Source: Verrucomicrobiales bacterium (GTDB lineage: Bacteria > Verrucomicrobiota > Verrucomicrobiia > Verrucomicrobiales > SLCJ01). From it: a DNA stretch of 64,000 bases. Shown piece by piece: positions 56,715 through 64,000 of the stretch (positions are counted from its first letter, which is position 1; every line of letters begins with the position of its first letter). Position numbers and translations under genes: made by a program. The DNA is taken from NCBI GenBank assembly GCA_024636835.1, contig JAGXGH010000028.1, positions 37,738 to 101,737 on the forward strand. The letters run 5' to 3'. A model generated the notes under the pieces. It was not told the DNA's origin. It saw only the letters and a list, made by a program, of their open reading frames with translations, and did not search any database.

Positions 56715-58298
56715 TCAGGTGAGCTGGTAGTAGGGGGTTGAAAGCATCAGGTGAATGAGCTCGGCGAGTTCGGTGTCGTCGATGGTTTTTCCGGATTCAG
56801 ATTTGGTCCTTGCGAACGAGAGGAAGCGCTCGTGGTCGTCCTTGCGAACTGGATATTGGAAAAACCGGAAGGTGAGGGATTCGATCAATTTCTCGGGATC
56901 GCTGCGCAGTGGGTCCGGGGCAATGGTGGTGAAATCGGGTCTGGGGAAGCGCTTGGCGATGGCCTCGCGGACTTTTGAGTTCTTGGCATTGCGGTTTTTG
57001 CTCATTCCTTTTCCCATTCCTTTGCCGGTTAGGGAAATGACCTCCATCGCGTAGTCGGGGTCGTCGTGGCCACGGGATAGCACGCCTGCGAGGTTGTAGC
57101 GATTGAGCAAGGTGTTGGTGTTGATCCACAGCTTGCCACCGGGCCAGCCGGCGACGTTGGGAGGTCGGAAAAGAATCTGACCGAGGTCGCGTTGTGCACG
57201 AACTGCGAGTTGATCGGGGATGCGGTCAAGTTCCAGATGTTGACTGATTTGAGTGAGGAATTCGACGGGGCTTTTGATGCGTCCGCGCAAGAAGGGTCTG
57301 GCATAGAACTCCGCGCTGAGAAACAGAGCGCGGAGGGTTTTGTGAATGTTAAATTCGTTGCGCCGGAGTTCGGCTGCGAGTTGATTGACGAGATCGTCAG
57401 GAGGGGTGTCGATGACGAAGTAGCGCAGCAATTTGTGGCTGAGGAATTCACTGGCTCGGTCGGTGCTGAAGATGATTTCAACGATATCGTCTGCCCCGAG
57501 GTTACCGGTTTTTCCGAGGAAGGTTTTGCTACTGTTATCGTGATTTCTCGGGCTGAAATTTACCTCACCGGTGAGGCGGTTGAGGCGCATGCCGGTGAAC
57601 GCGCGCGCAGCTTCCTTGATATCGGTTTCCGTGTAGTGCCCTTCACCGAGGGTGAAGAGTTCGAGGAGCTCACGGGCGTAGTTCTCATTTGGTTTCTCAG
57701 CCCGGCTGTTGCTTAGATCGAGATAAATCATCATCGCAGGGTTGCGCGCCATCCGTCTGGTGAGCTCGCGTGAGTCGCCCATACCCATCTTTCGAAATAG
57801 CTCGTTTTGTTCGAACATGAGTCTTGGTGTGCGCACTTTTTCCAGGCTGCTGACAAAATGCCCGTGCCAGAACAGGGTGACCTTTTCATTGAGCGGATGC
57901 TTGGTAGTGCAGAGTGTTTCGAACCACCATTTGTTGAGTTCTGCGCTGCGTCGATTGGCGATCTGGCGAATCATGCGCTGGAGCTTACGACGCTCTTCAG
58001 CTTGTTTTACGCCTGATGGGTCGTTCGCTTTTGGGCGCTTTCCTCGTAGTGCTTGGAGCTTGTTTTTAATCTCTTCCTCCTCTGGATCGGCCTCGCCATC
58101 CAGCCAATCCGGGCGGATAGGCGCAGACTGCTTGGAAGTGAAAGGGAGTTTGCCGTCAAGGAGTGCGTTCACGGCTTGCTCGCATCCGAGTTCATGCAAA
58201 GCGGCCACATGTTCCGGCGCACCCCCGAATCCAGCTCGATTCAGAAGGTGGGCAGCTGTTGTCTGCGACCAAGATGAGGTGGGAAGTCTATTGAGCAT
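56715..58298 (-). CDS. DUF1800 protein
   Basis: A 527-residue protein matching DUF1800: AAHLLNRAGFGGAPEHVAAL at the N-terminus, then NKWWFETLCTTKHPLNEK and MTLFWHGHF-like (KVTLFWHGHFVSS), YLDLSNSRAEKPNENYAREL and a LNRYNLAG helix near the C-terminus. DUF1800 proteins are nearly always paired with DUF1501, and the pair may handle an exported substrate, but no activity is established. This copy shows no obvious signal peptide. It is read leftward, directly upstream of the DUF1501 gene. Confidence 0.93.
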   Translation of the reverse strand: MLNRLPTSSWSQTTAAHLLNRAGFGGAPEHVAALHELGCEQAVNALLDGKLPFTSKQSAPIRPDWLDGEADPEEEEIKNKLQALRGKRPKANDPSGVKQAEERRKLQRMIRQIANRRSAELNKWWFETLCTTKHPLNEKVTLFWHGHFVSSLEKVRTPRLMFEQNELFRKMGMGDSRELTRRMARNPAMMIYLDLSNSRAEKPNENYARELLELFTLGEGHYTETDIKEAARAFTGMRLNRLTGEVNFSPRNHDNSSKTFLGKTGNLGADDIVEIIFSTDRASEFLSHKLLRYFVIDTPPDDLVNQLAAELRRNEFNIHKTLRALFLSAEFYARPFLRGRIKSPVEFLTQISQHLELDRIPDQLAVRAQRDLGQILFRPPNVAGWPGGKLWINTNTLLNRYNLAGVLSRGHDDPDYAMEVISLTGKGMGKGMSKNRNAKNSKVREAIAKRFPRPDFTTIAPDPLRSDPEKLIESLTFRFFQYPVRKDDHERFLSFARTKSESGKTIDDTELAELIHLMLSTPYYQLT

Positions 58299-58489
58299 TT
58301 CTTATGAACTAGAAGTGAGCGATGTGAGTGAACAGTTTGCCGATAGAGAAGTGAACCTTTGAAAGGGACAGCGGTTGCGCGAATAGTTGAGATTTTAACG
58401 AATCGCCAAATGATTCGCTTAGATCGCTAACGGCGCTATGGTTAGAGATGTGCCGTAAACGATCGGCACTTTTCTTTATATAATTTTTC

Positions 58490-59848
58490 ATGAAGTTTAC
58501 CAACCTTTCCCGCGGCAATGAAATCGGATCGAATTCCTACCTTGTAGAATGTGGAGCCACCCGCGTGGTCCTCGACTCAGGAATGCATCCGAAGCGGGAC
58601 GGGATGGACTCGGCGCCAGATATCCAATCGCTTGAGGGCAAGGGGATCGACGCCATCATCGTGAGCCATTCTCACCTCGACCACGTGGGAACGATTCCAC
58701 TTATGCAGCGTGCTCATCAGGAAGCTGATGTGTTCTTGAGCCGACCTGCGGCGGACCTGGCTGACGCTTTACTGCACAACTCGGTGAATGTGATGACTTC
58801 ACGCGGTATTGAAGAAGATATCATTGAGTATCCGTTGTTCACTCACGAAGAGGTGGAGGAATGCGTGGACGATTGGCGGCGGATGAAAACACGGGCACCA
58901 TTTGTCGTTGGTGAGAACAGTGATCCGGTGACCGTCGAATTCTTCGATGCCGGGCATATATTGGGCAGCGTCGGGGTGCGGATGGAGCACGAAGGAAAGT
59001 CGATTTTTTACACAGGCGATGTGCATTTCGAAGATCAAACCATCTCTAAGGCTGCTGATTTTCCCCGCGATCACGTCGATACCTTAATCATGGAAACAAC
59101 GCGTGGCGCGTTCGTTCGGCGGGAAGATTACACACGCGGATCCGAGATCGATAAGATGGTCGGGATCATCGAGAAGACTCTGTCGCGTGGAGGGGCTGTG
59201 TTGATGCCGGTGTTTGCGATGGGGAAAACCCAGGAACTGTTGACCATCCTTCACGGCTGTAAGCAGAGAGGTGTGCTGCGTGATGCACCGCTCCATATGG
59301 GTGGGTTGAGTGTCAAGATGACGACAATTTTTGACCGCCATGCGAGCACAGCTCGAAGAAAAAATGAAGGGTTTCACATTCTCCGTGAGGTGGATCTTCG
59401 CCTGAAGAAACGCAAGGATAAGTCGAAACTTAAGCCGACGCCGGGTCACATTTACGCGCTGTCGAGCGGGATGATGACGGAAAATACAACATCGAACGAG
59501 TTCGCTCGTGGATTTCTCCAAAATCCACTGAATACGGTGATTTTCGTGGGTTATGCAGCTACCGATTCACCCGCTGGAGCAATGCTCGCGGCTGAACAGG
59601 GTGATGAGGTGACTCTGAATACGCGCTATCCGGCGGAGAAGCTCAACTGCGACGTCCATCGTTTGGACTTTAGTGGTCACGCCACACGCGATGAGCTGCG
59701 TAAATTTGCCAATGATGTTAGCCCGAAAAAGGTAATTCTCGTTCACGGCGACGCCGATGCTTTGGCATGGTTCAAGGAGACCTTGAGTAAAGATCTCCCC
59801 GATGCGGAAATTATCATCCCTGAGCCTGGGGCTTCCATCGAGTTGTAG
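58490..59848 (+). CDS. Beta-CASP metallo-beta-lactamase-fold RNA nuclease
   Basis: A 452-residue cytoplasmic hydrolase. The metal-binding motif is S-H60-S-H62-L-D64-H65, followed by GDVHFEDQ and the beta-CASP region with GGAVLMPVFAMGKTQELL. The C-terminal RMMBL-type motif is DFSGHATRDELRKFANDVSP then KKVILVHGD. These are the marks of CPSF73-like/YSH1 ribonucleases that process or degrade RNA. In bacteria such proteins act as exo- or endonucleases. It is monocistronic, with a perfect 8-bp hairpin nine bases after the stop. No partner gene indicates its RNA target. Confidence 0.9.
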   Translation: MKFTNLSRGNEIGSNSYLVECGATRVVLDSGMHPKRDGMDSAPDIQSLEGKGIDAIIVSHSHLDHVGTIPLMQRAHQEADVFLSRPAADLADALLHNSVNVMTSRGIEEDIIEYPLFTHEEVEECVDDWRRMKTRAPFVVGENSDPVTVEFFDAGHILGSVGVRMEHEGKSIFYTGDVHFEDQTISKAADFPRDHVDTLIMETTRGAFVRREDYTRGSEIDKMVGIIEKTLSRGGAVLMPVFAMGKTQELLTILHGCKQRGVLRDAPLHMGGLSVKMTTIFDRHASTARRKNEGFHILREVDLRLKKRKDKSKLKPTPGHIYALSSGMMTENTTSNEFARGFLQNPLNTVIFVGYAATDSPAGAMLAAEQGDEVTLNTRYPAEKLNCDVHRLDFSGHATRDELRKFANDVSPKKVILVHGDADALAWFKETLSKDLPDAEIIIPEPGASIEL

Positions 59849-59856
59849 TATCGGAG

Positions 59857-59876
59857 AACCGACACTTTTGTCGGTT
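59857..59876 (+). terminator. Perfect hairpin after the beta-CASP gene
   Basis: AACCGACA (59857-59864) pairs perfectly with TGTCGGTT (59869-59876) across a CTTT loop, starting nine bases after the stop codon. There is no long T run, so it may be a weak terminator or an RNA-stabilising hairpin. Confidence 0.5.
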
Positions 59877-60270
59877 TGGAGTTGCCGTGATTTGTGCGCG
59901 CTACCATTGCTTCACCAGATTCAATGGACAGGAGTGTCCAAGCCCCGAGGCTGGATGATGCTGCGGAATGAAGACTTGTTCGAAGGCTTTGGCAATGGAG
60001 TGGGGACGCCTCGTCCCCATGGGGTGGTGTGATGAGTTGAGCGATTTACGCTTGTGGATTTTGCCTGTTGCGGCATCGCTCAGGGGCGCGGGGCGCAGCC
60101 CCCTCCGTCAGCGAGGGTGAACCGAGCATGTCCATGTCCTAATGGGAACGTGCGGGCAGGCTATGGACAGGGGTACCGAGTAACGGACGTCAGCGCGACT
60201 CCTCGACGCTGGGATCACGGCTATGCCGCAGTGTGGTGGCTGTAGCCGTGCTATATTTCCCGATAAGGCA
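59877..60270. other. Hairpin-rich intergenic region, no gene seen
   Basis: About 390 bases between the convergent beta-CASP and HiPIP genes, without a supported coding frame. It contains several perfect small stems: GGGGACG/CGTCCCC (60002-60018), GGGGC/GCCCC (60090-60102) and ACGGCTA/TAGCCGT (60217-60249). The sequence style is that of stacked intergenic repeat elements rather than a decayed gene. Confidence 0.5.
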
Positions 60271-60591
60271 TTACTTAGCGACAGGTTTTGCAGCGAAGAC
60301 CATGCACCAACCGCCAGCGGTAACGATCTTGTTGCCCACGGCACTACAAGGGCCGGAGTCTTCACCGGGTTTTCCGGTATAGAGTACGCATCCGTCGCAG
60401 CGTTGCCCGGGCTTGTGCATTGGATATTTGGTCGCATCCACTTTAGTGGTGTCTTCTTTGTATCCGAGTGCTTTGGCGGTAGGGTCGTCTTCGGTAAGCT
60501 TCACTGGTGCGTCGTCAGCAAAGCTGCGGATGGCAAGAAGAGCTGGTGCGCCAGTGGCGAGACCGAGAAGGAATTTACGTCGTGAGTGCAT
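60271..60591 (-). CDS. High-potential iron-sulfur protein (HiPIP)
   Basis: A 106-residue protein with a twin-arginine-like signal (SRRKFLLGLATGAPALLA), as expected for a cofactor protein folded before export. The four cluster ligands are C65-x2-C68, then C82 and C96, giving the HiPIP pattern with RCDGCVLY and GGWCMVFA. It binds one [4Fe-4S] cluster at high potential and carries single electrons in the periplasm. No partner oxidase or dehydrogenase is adjacent. It is read leftward into a hairpin-rich spacer. Confidence 0.93.
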   Translation of the reverse strand: MHSRRKFLLGLATGAPALLAIRSFADDAPVKLTEDDPTAKALGYKEDTTKVDATKYPMHKPGQRCDGCVLYTGKPGEDSGPCSAVGNKIVTAGGWCMVFAAKPVAK

Positions 60592-60733
60592 AGTAGGTGT
60601 TTTTTGGGTTTGAATTTAAAACTGAAACATGAGCCATAACGTCAGAAAAGTTGCAGATTTAGCAAAAAATCGTGCATTTTTTTGACCAAAAGTATATTTT
60701 TTGAGCCTGTAAGGCAAAGATTTGCGCTTTCGA

Positions 60734-63550
60734 TCAGCCCGTAGTGCGGAGTCCAGATGAGATGGCGTTGATGGAAATCTGCAAACTAGAGAGCAATGTT
60801 TCAGCATCTTTGCTCGATTCCCTGGTGGCTTTACGCCAGTCGCGAAGTAGTTCAATCTGCTGAAGATGAAGTGAGCGCAGCGGGGCTTCACGGACTTCCA
60901 GTGTCTTCATCAAGCGCGGACGTCTTGTTGTCATGTCGCTGCGGAAGAGCTTGGCGAGTTCTGTGATGGATCGTTTGTATTCGCCGAGAATCAACCCGAG
61001 AAGTCGCTCGCGGATCTCTTCGTCTTCGACTAGTGAGCCGTAGTTCATCATTAGTTCTTCATTGGTGCTCGCTAAAGAACCCTCGACGTTGGTGAACACG
61101 TATCGCGCGAATTTTGACTCCCGTGCCTGACTACTAAGTTCTTCGTAGCCTGCGGGGTTTTCTTTTGCCATGCGCTCTAGTGCGGAGCCTACGCCGAACC
61201 ATCCTGGTAGATAGAACCGCGCCTGTGTCCACGAGAATACCCACGGGATGGCGCGGAGGTCGTTGAGGGAATTTTGACCGGTGCGTCGAGCAGGTCGACT
61301 ACCGATACGTGAATGCTCCAAGGCGTCAATCGGTGTGGCCTGACGGTAGAAGTCCATAAACCCAGGCTGGTGGAGGAAGCTGCGATAAGCCTCACGGCTG
61401 AATCCGGCGAGCTGCTCCATGAGTTCTGGATTGAAGTCGAAATTGGATCGCGCTTCATCGGATGCGGCGAGGTGTGACGCGGTTGTTTCCGTTACTGAAG
61501 CAGCAAGCAATTCCAGGTTATGCGTAGCTGAAGCGTGGTGGGCGTATTTTTGTGCAATGGTTTCGCCTTGTTCTGTCATCCGGAAGCTACCGGAAAGTGC
61601 GCCGTCTGGGAGTGCGCTGAGGAACCAATGGATAGGACCCGATCCGCGGCCGACGGTGCCGCCTCTCCCGTGGAAGAAAGTGACGTCAAGGCCGTGTTGG
61701 TTTGCGGTGTCAGTGAGTCTGCGTTGCGCTTTGTGTAAGGCCCACTGACTGGAGAGGATGCCGCAGTCTTTGTTGGAGTCCGAGTAGCCGAGCATGATTT
61801 GCAAGAGCGGACGTGCGCGGTCATCGCGCTGGGCCGCGATCAAACTGCGCTTGGTGACCGGATGCGAAAGGAAGCGATCGGTGATGTCGGGCGCGTTGTC
61901 CAAATCGTCAATTGTCTCGAACAAGGGGACGATCTGCAAAGGCACGCTGAGTCCATCTGACGAGTGCTGGCAAAGTCCAGCTTCGCGGGCAAGAAGGTAA
62001 ACCGATAGTAAGTCGGAAGTCTGGCGCGTCATGGAAACGATCAAGGCCCCAATACCTTCGCGACCGAATTTGTTGATGTGAGCGACGACGACCTTCAAGC
62101 AGTCGAGCACGGTATCGGCCTCGGGTCCCGCAGATACTCCTGCGGTGAGGAACGGACGCGGCGACTGCAGTTCGCGTTCGAGTAATTCAATGCGCTGATC
62201 TTCCGGCCAGTTTGGGAAATTCGTCCCGTCCTCCACACCTGCGGCGACGAGTAATTGAGCGATCGCTTTGTCGTGAAAAGCCGAGTTCTGGCGGATGTCG
62301 ATACGCGCGAGGTGGAACCCGAATGCGCGGATTAGCTGGCGCAGTGGAGCGACGACTTCGAGAGCGATCTGATCGGCTCCAACTTCGATCAGAGTGTTGT
62401 GAAGGAGTTCCACATCTGCGGCGAACTCGGCAGAGGATTTATAGCTTGCGGGGTGATCCGCCTGATTCGCGGTTAGGCGGATTTTGCTCTGCACCAACAA
62501 ACAGAAAGTGCGCCAAGGATCATCGATGTTGTTTTGAAATACTTGCTGGATCTGTTCGACTCGTGGCTCGCTGTCGAGGTCGTGGGCAAGTTGCGTGATC
62601 GCGTCACTGAGACGTGTTGGAACCTTTTGGAAGTATTTACTGAGCGGTAGGTTGAAGGCGACTTCTTCCAGCCGGTCGGCGTGCATTTCGAGTGCTTCGC
62701 GTCGCAGGTCGTTGAGCACATCGGCGGTGACTTCAGAGGTGACGAAGGGGTGACCGTCACGATCTCCACCGATCCACGTTCCGAAGGTGATTTGTGGAAA
62801 CGCCTGTTCGGCTTCGAGGCGGTCGGGGTTGAGTCCGGCTTCGATCCATGCTGCGCGTAGTGAACGCATCCCACGATCGAGCGCGACAGGGAACACATGG
62901 CGAAGGTAGTAGAGTGCATTCTTGAACTCTTGTGCGATTTGCGGGCGGTGAACGTGAATCTCGCCGGTGCGCCAAAGGATCTCCAGTTCGTTGATGATCT
63001 GTGTGCGTAGCTGCGAGAGCTCGCGTGGTGTGCGGCCGGGACGCTCACGCTTGCGCACAAGGTGGTAAATTTGACGGTGGCGCTCACGGACGGTGGCGCG
63101 TTTGGCTTCCGTAGGGTGTGCGGTAAGCACCGGTTCCACTTGCGTATTCTTCAGAGCGGCGATGATTTGATCCTCGTCTTTACCGGATTTTAGCATTGAG
63201 CTTACCGCTTCTGACCAGCTGCCGCGTTCGAAGGTTGGACCGCCCGAGAGCACACGCTTACGCCGCACGCGGGAGGCCACCCGTTCTTCGACGATGTTGA
63301 GAAGTTGGAAGGCGATAGAGTAGGCTTGCCCCAGTGAGTTGCTTACCTCGTGCAGTTCCTCGTCCTTGGTTGACGAGTCTGAAATATTTTTGAGCCAGGG
63401 TAGGCTGTTGGCGATCTCGCCTTCGCCGAGACGGTCGAGCACTTCATGGAAGCAGTCGACGAGAAACGTCAGTTCGTCGTCGATCATCTCGAAACCCTCA
63501 CCGATGAATTTTGCGGATGGGATTGTTGTTTGGGGAGAGGTGTCGGACAT
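60734..63550 (-). CDS. ppc: Phosphoenolpyruvate carboxylase
   Basis: A 938-residue cytoplasmic enzyme that adds bicarbonate to phosphoenolpyruvate to make oxaloacetate, refilling the citric acid cycle. ATG 63550 is chosen over the upstream ATG 63604, because the added 18 residues are not conserved. Active-site segments are intact: VEPVLTAHPTEAKRATVRER, then MLGYSDSNKDCGILSSQWAL, FFHGRGGTVGRGSGP and the RAIPWVFSWTQARFYLPGW region. The C-terminus ends LRTTG, close to the usual NTG end. Length is normal for bacterial PEPC (about 870-950). It is monocistronic. Confidence 0.97.
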   Translation of the reverse strand: MSDTSPQTTIPSAKFIGEGFEMIDDELTFLVDCFHEVLDRLGEGEIANSLPWLKNISDSSTKDEELHEVSNSLGQAYSIAFQLLNIVEERVASRVRRKRVLSGGPTFERGSWSEAVSSMLKSGKDEDQIIAALKNTQVEPVLTAHPTEAKRATVRERHRQIYHLVRKRERPGRTPRELSQLRTQIINELEILWRTGEIHVHRPQIAQEFKNALYYLRHVFPVALDRGMRSLRAAWIEAGLNPDRLEAEQAFPQITFGTWIGGDRDGHPFVTSEVTADVLNDLRREALEMHADRLEEVAFNLPLSKYFQKVPTRLSDAITQLAHDLDSEPRVEQIQQVFQNNIDDPWRTFCLLVQSKIRLTANQADHPASYKSSAEFAADVELLHNTLIEVGADQIALEVVAPLRQLIRAFGFHLARIDIRQNSAFHDKAIAQLLVAAGVEDGTNFPNWPEDQRIELLERELQSPRPFLTAGVSAGPEADTVLDCLKVVVAHINKFGREGIGALIVSMTRQTSDLLSVYLLAREAGLCQHSSDGLSVPLQIVPLFETIDDLDNAPDITDRFLSHPVTKRSLIAAQRDDRARPLLQIMLGYSDSNKDCGILSSQWALHKAQRRLTDTANQHGLDVTFFHGRGGTVGRGSGPIHWFLSALPDGALSGSFRMTEQGETIAQKYAHHASATHNLELLAASVTETTASHLAASDEARSNFDFNPELMEQLAGFSREAYRSFLHQPGFMDFYRQATPIDALEHSRIGSRPARRTGQNSLNDLRAIPWVFSWTQARFYLPGWFGVGSALERMAKENPAGYEELSSQARESKFARYVFTNVEGSLASTNEELMMNYGSLVEDEEIRERLLGLILGEYKRSITELAKLFRSDMTTRRPRLMKTLEVREAPLRSLHLQQIELLRDWRKATRESSKDAETLLSSLQISINAISSGLRTTG

Positions 63551-63610
63551 AGGGATCAGTGTAAGCTTTAGAAAATGTGAGGGAGTCGATGACGGAGTCG
63601 TCACGCTATT

Positions 63611-63647
63611 AAAAAACCCTCACGCCGCTGATGCAACGTGGGGGTTT
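63611..63647 (-). terminator. Rho-independent terminator (minus strand)
   Basis: Read leftward, an 11-bp stem (AAACCCCCACG with CGTGAGGGTTT, one wobble) is followed by a run of six T residues. It ends the transcript of the small lipoprotein gene that stops at 63680. Confidence 0.85.
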
Positions 63648-63679
63648 AAGAAAACGTCGATTTGTAGGATCAATAGAAT

Positions 63680-63871
63680 TTACTCGCTTGCGTCGTCGAC
63701 AGCGTCCTCTACTTCGTCGGCAGCGTCTTCGATTCCATCGCCAGCGTCGTCGGCAGCGTCTTCGATGTCGTCGGCGACTTCTTCAGTAGGTGATTTTTCC
63801 TCACATGAGGTCAGACCGAGACCTAGGGTAGCAATAGCGAGGAATCCGATTGTGGAGTATTTTAGTTTCAT
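63680..63871 (-). CDS. Small acidic lipoprotein
   Basis: A 63-residue lipoprotein: signal MKLKYSTIGFLAIATLGLGL with the lipobox LTSC (Cys 23), then a short highly acidic tail made of loose D/E-A-A-D repeats (EDAADDAGDGIEDAADEVED). Net charge is strongly negative, and the tail may form an amphipathic helix on the outer surface of a membrane. The family was not recognised. A clear terminator lies downstream, and a DUF1328 gene ends 32 bases upstream on the same strand, so the two are likely co-transcribed. Confidence 0.8.
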   Translation of the reverse strand: MKLKYSTIGFLAIATLGLGLTSCEEKSPTEEVADDIEDAADDAGDGIEDAADEVEDAVDDASE

Positions 63872-63903
63872 AGTTTTGTGGGGTTTTGGGTTGATGAGTC
63901 GCG

Positions 63904-64000
63904 CTATTTTTTCATCAGGTGAGAAATGAGCGACACCACGAACAGAACGATGAAGATGTAGAAGATGATTTTTGCGATTCCAGCAGCGGCACCAGCTATA
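63904..64000 (-). CDS. DUF1328 membrane protein (partial, C-terminal part)
   Basis: The last 31 codons and TAG of a small membrane protein that runs off the right end of the window. The segment IAGAAAGIAKIIFYIFIVLF followed by VVSLISHLMKK matches the second helix and tail of DUF1328/YtjA proteins, usually 50-60 residues and of unknown role, often stress-linked. Only the C-terminal half is seen. Confidence 0.85.
   Translation of the reverse strand, partial: IAGAAAGIAKIIFYIFIVLFVVSLISHLMKK

Overview
This window is a 64 kb piece of a Verrucomicrobiota chromosome, most likely the order Verrucomicrobiales and probably marine. The strongest taxonomic marker is a giant prepilin-like protein of the Verru_Chthon cassette protein A type (42134-45889), a family largely confined to this phylum. 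Supporting markers are a C-terminal PEP-CTERM tag, the DUF1800/DUF1501 pair, a DUF6288 secreted protein, Tat-exported dehydrogenases and a sulfatase/glycosidase cluster. Most genes lack a clear Shine-Dalgarno sequence. I saw no rRNA, tRNA, CRISPR array or prophage.

Layout. 1-2.6 kb: the end of an unknown gene, a PduO-type cobalamin adenosyltransferase and a DUF3592 membrane protein. 2.6-9.25 kb: a leftward tetR-outer membrane factor-adaptor-RND pump operon, with a strong inverted repeat over the tetR start codon. 9.5-17 kb: single genes (PEP-CTERM protein, cytochrome b562-like protein, a Gfo/Idh/MocA gene broken by a stop codon, a triple-FKBP protein, a phosphatase, a DUF6064 protein and an aldo/keto reductase). 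17.2-30.8 kb: a carbohydrate block with a Gfo/Idh/MocA oxidoreductase, secreted beta-helix protein, secreted DUF4419 protein, GH2 enzyme, sulfatase, FAD oxidoreductase, AIM24-like protein and sialate O-acetylesterase; together these look suited to a sulfated, acetylated polysaccharide. 31-35 kb: a VIT/VWA-DUF2135 protein, a wrecked vapBC locus and pyroglutamyl peptidase. 35.4-41.2 kb: a second RND efflux operon. 41.4-46.6 kb: the Verru_Chthon A gene, a secreted partner and a truncated tandem copy. 46.7-48.8 kb: a REP-associated (RAYT) transposase, a YecH-like protein and an unlisted 55-residue membrane protein. 49-64 kb: DUF6288, Smr, outer membrane barrel, Cu/Zn efflux permease, DUF1501/DUF1800, beta-CASP nuclease, HiPIP, PEP carboxylase, a small acidic lipoprotein and the end of a DUF1328 gene.

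The most interesting signal outside the genes is a dispersed repeat that begins with the palindrome ATACCAAATCTTGGTAT. Three long copies (12.9, 16.0 and 53.2 kb) and one short reversed copy (34.4 kb) all sit directly on a stop or start codon, and the short copy forms the end of a truncated VapC toxin. A RAYT transposase lies in the same window, so a REP-like mobile repeat system is a reasonable hypothesis. Other signs of genome decay are the nonsense codon in the Gfo/Idh/MocA gene, an orphan C-terminal coding remnant (30.9 kb), a truncated Verru_Chthon paralogue and a 4 x 16 bp tandem repeat next to it.
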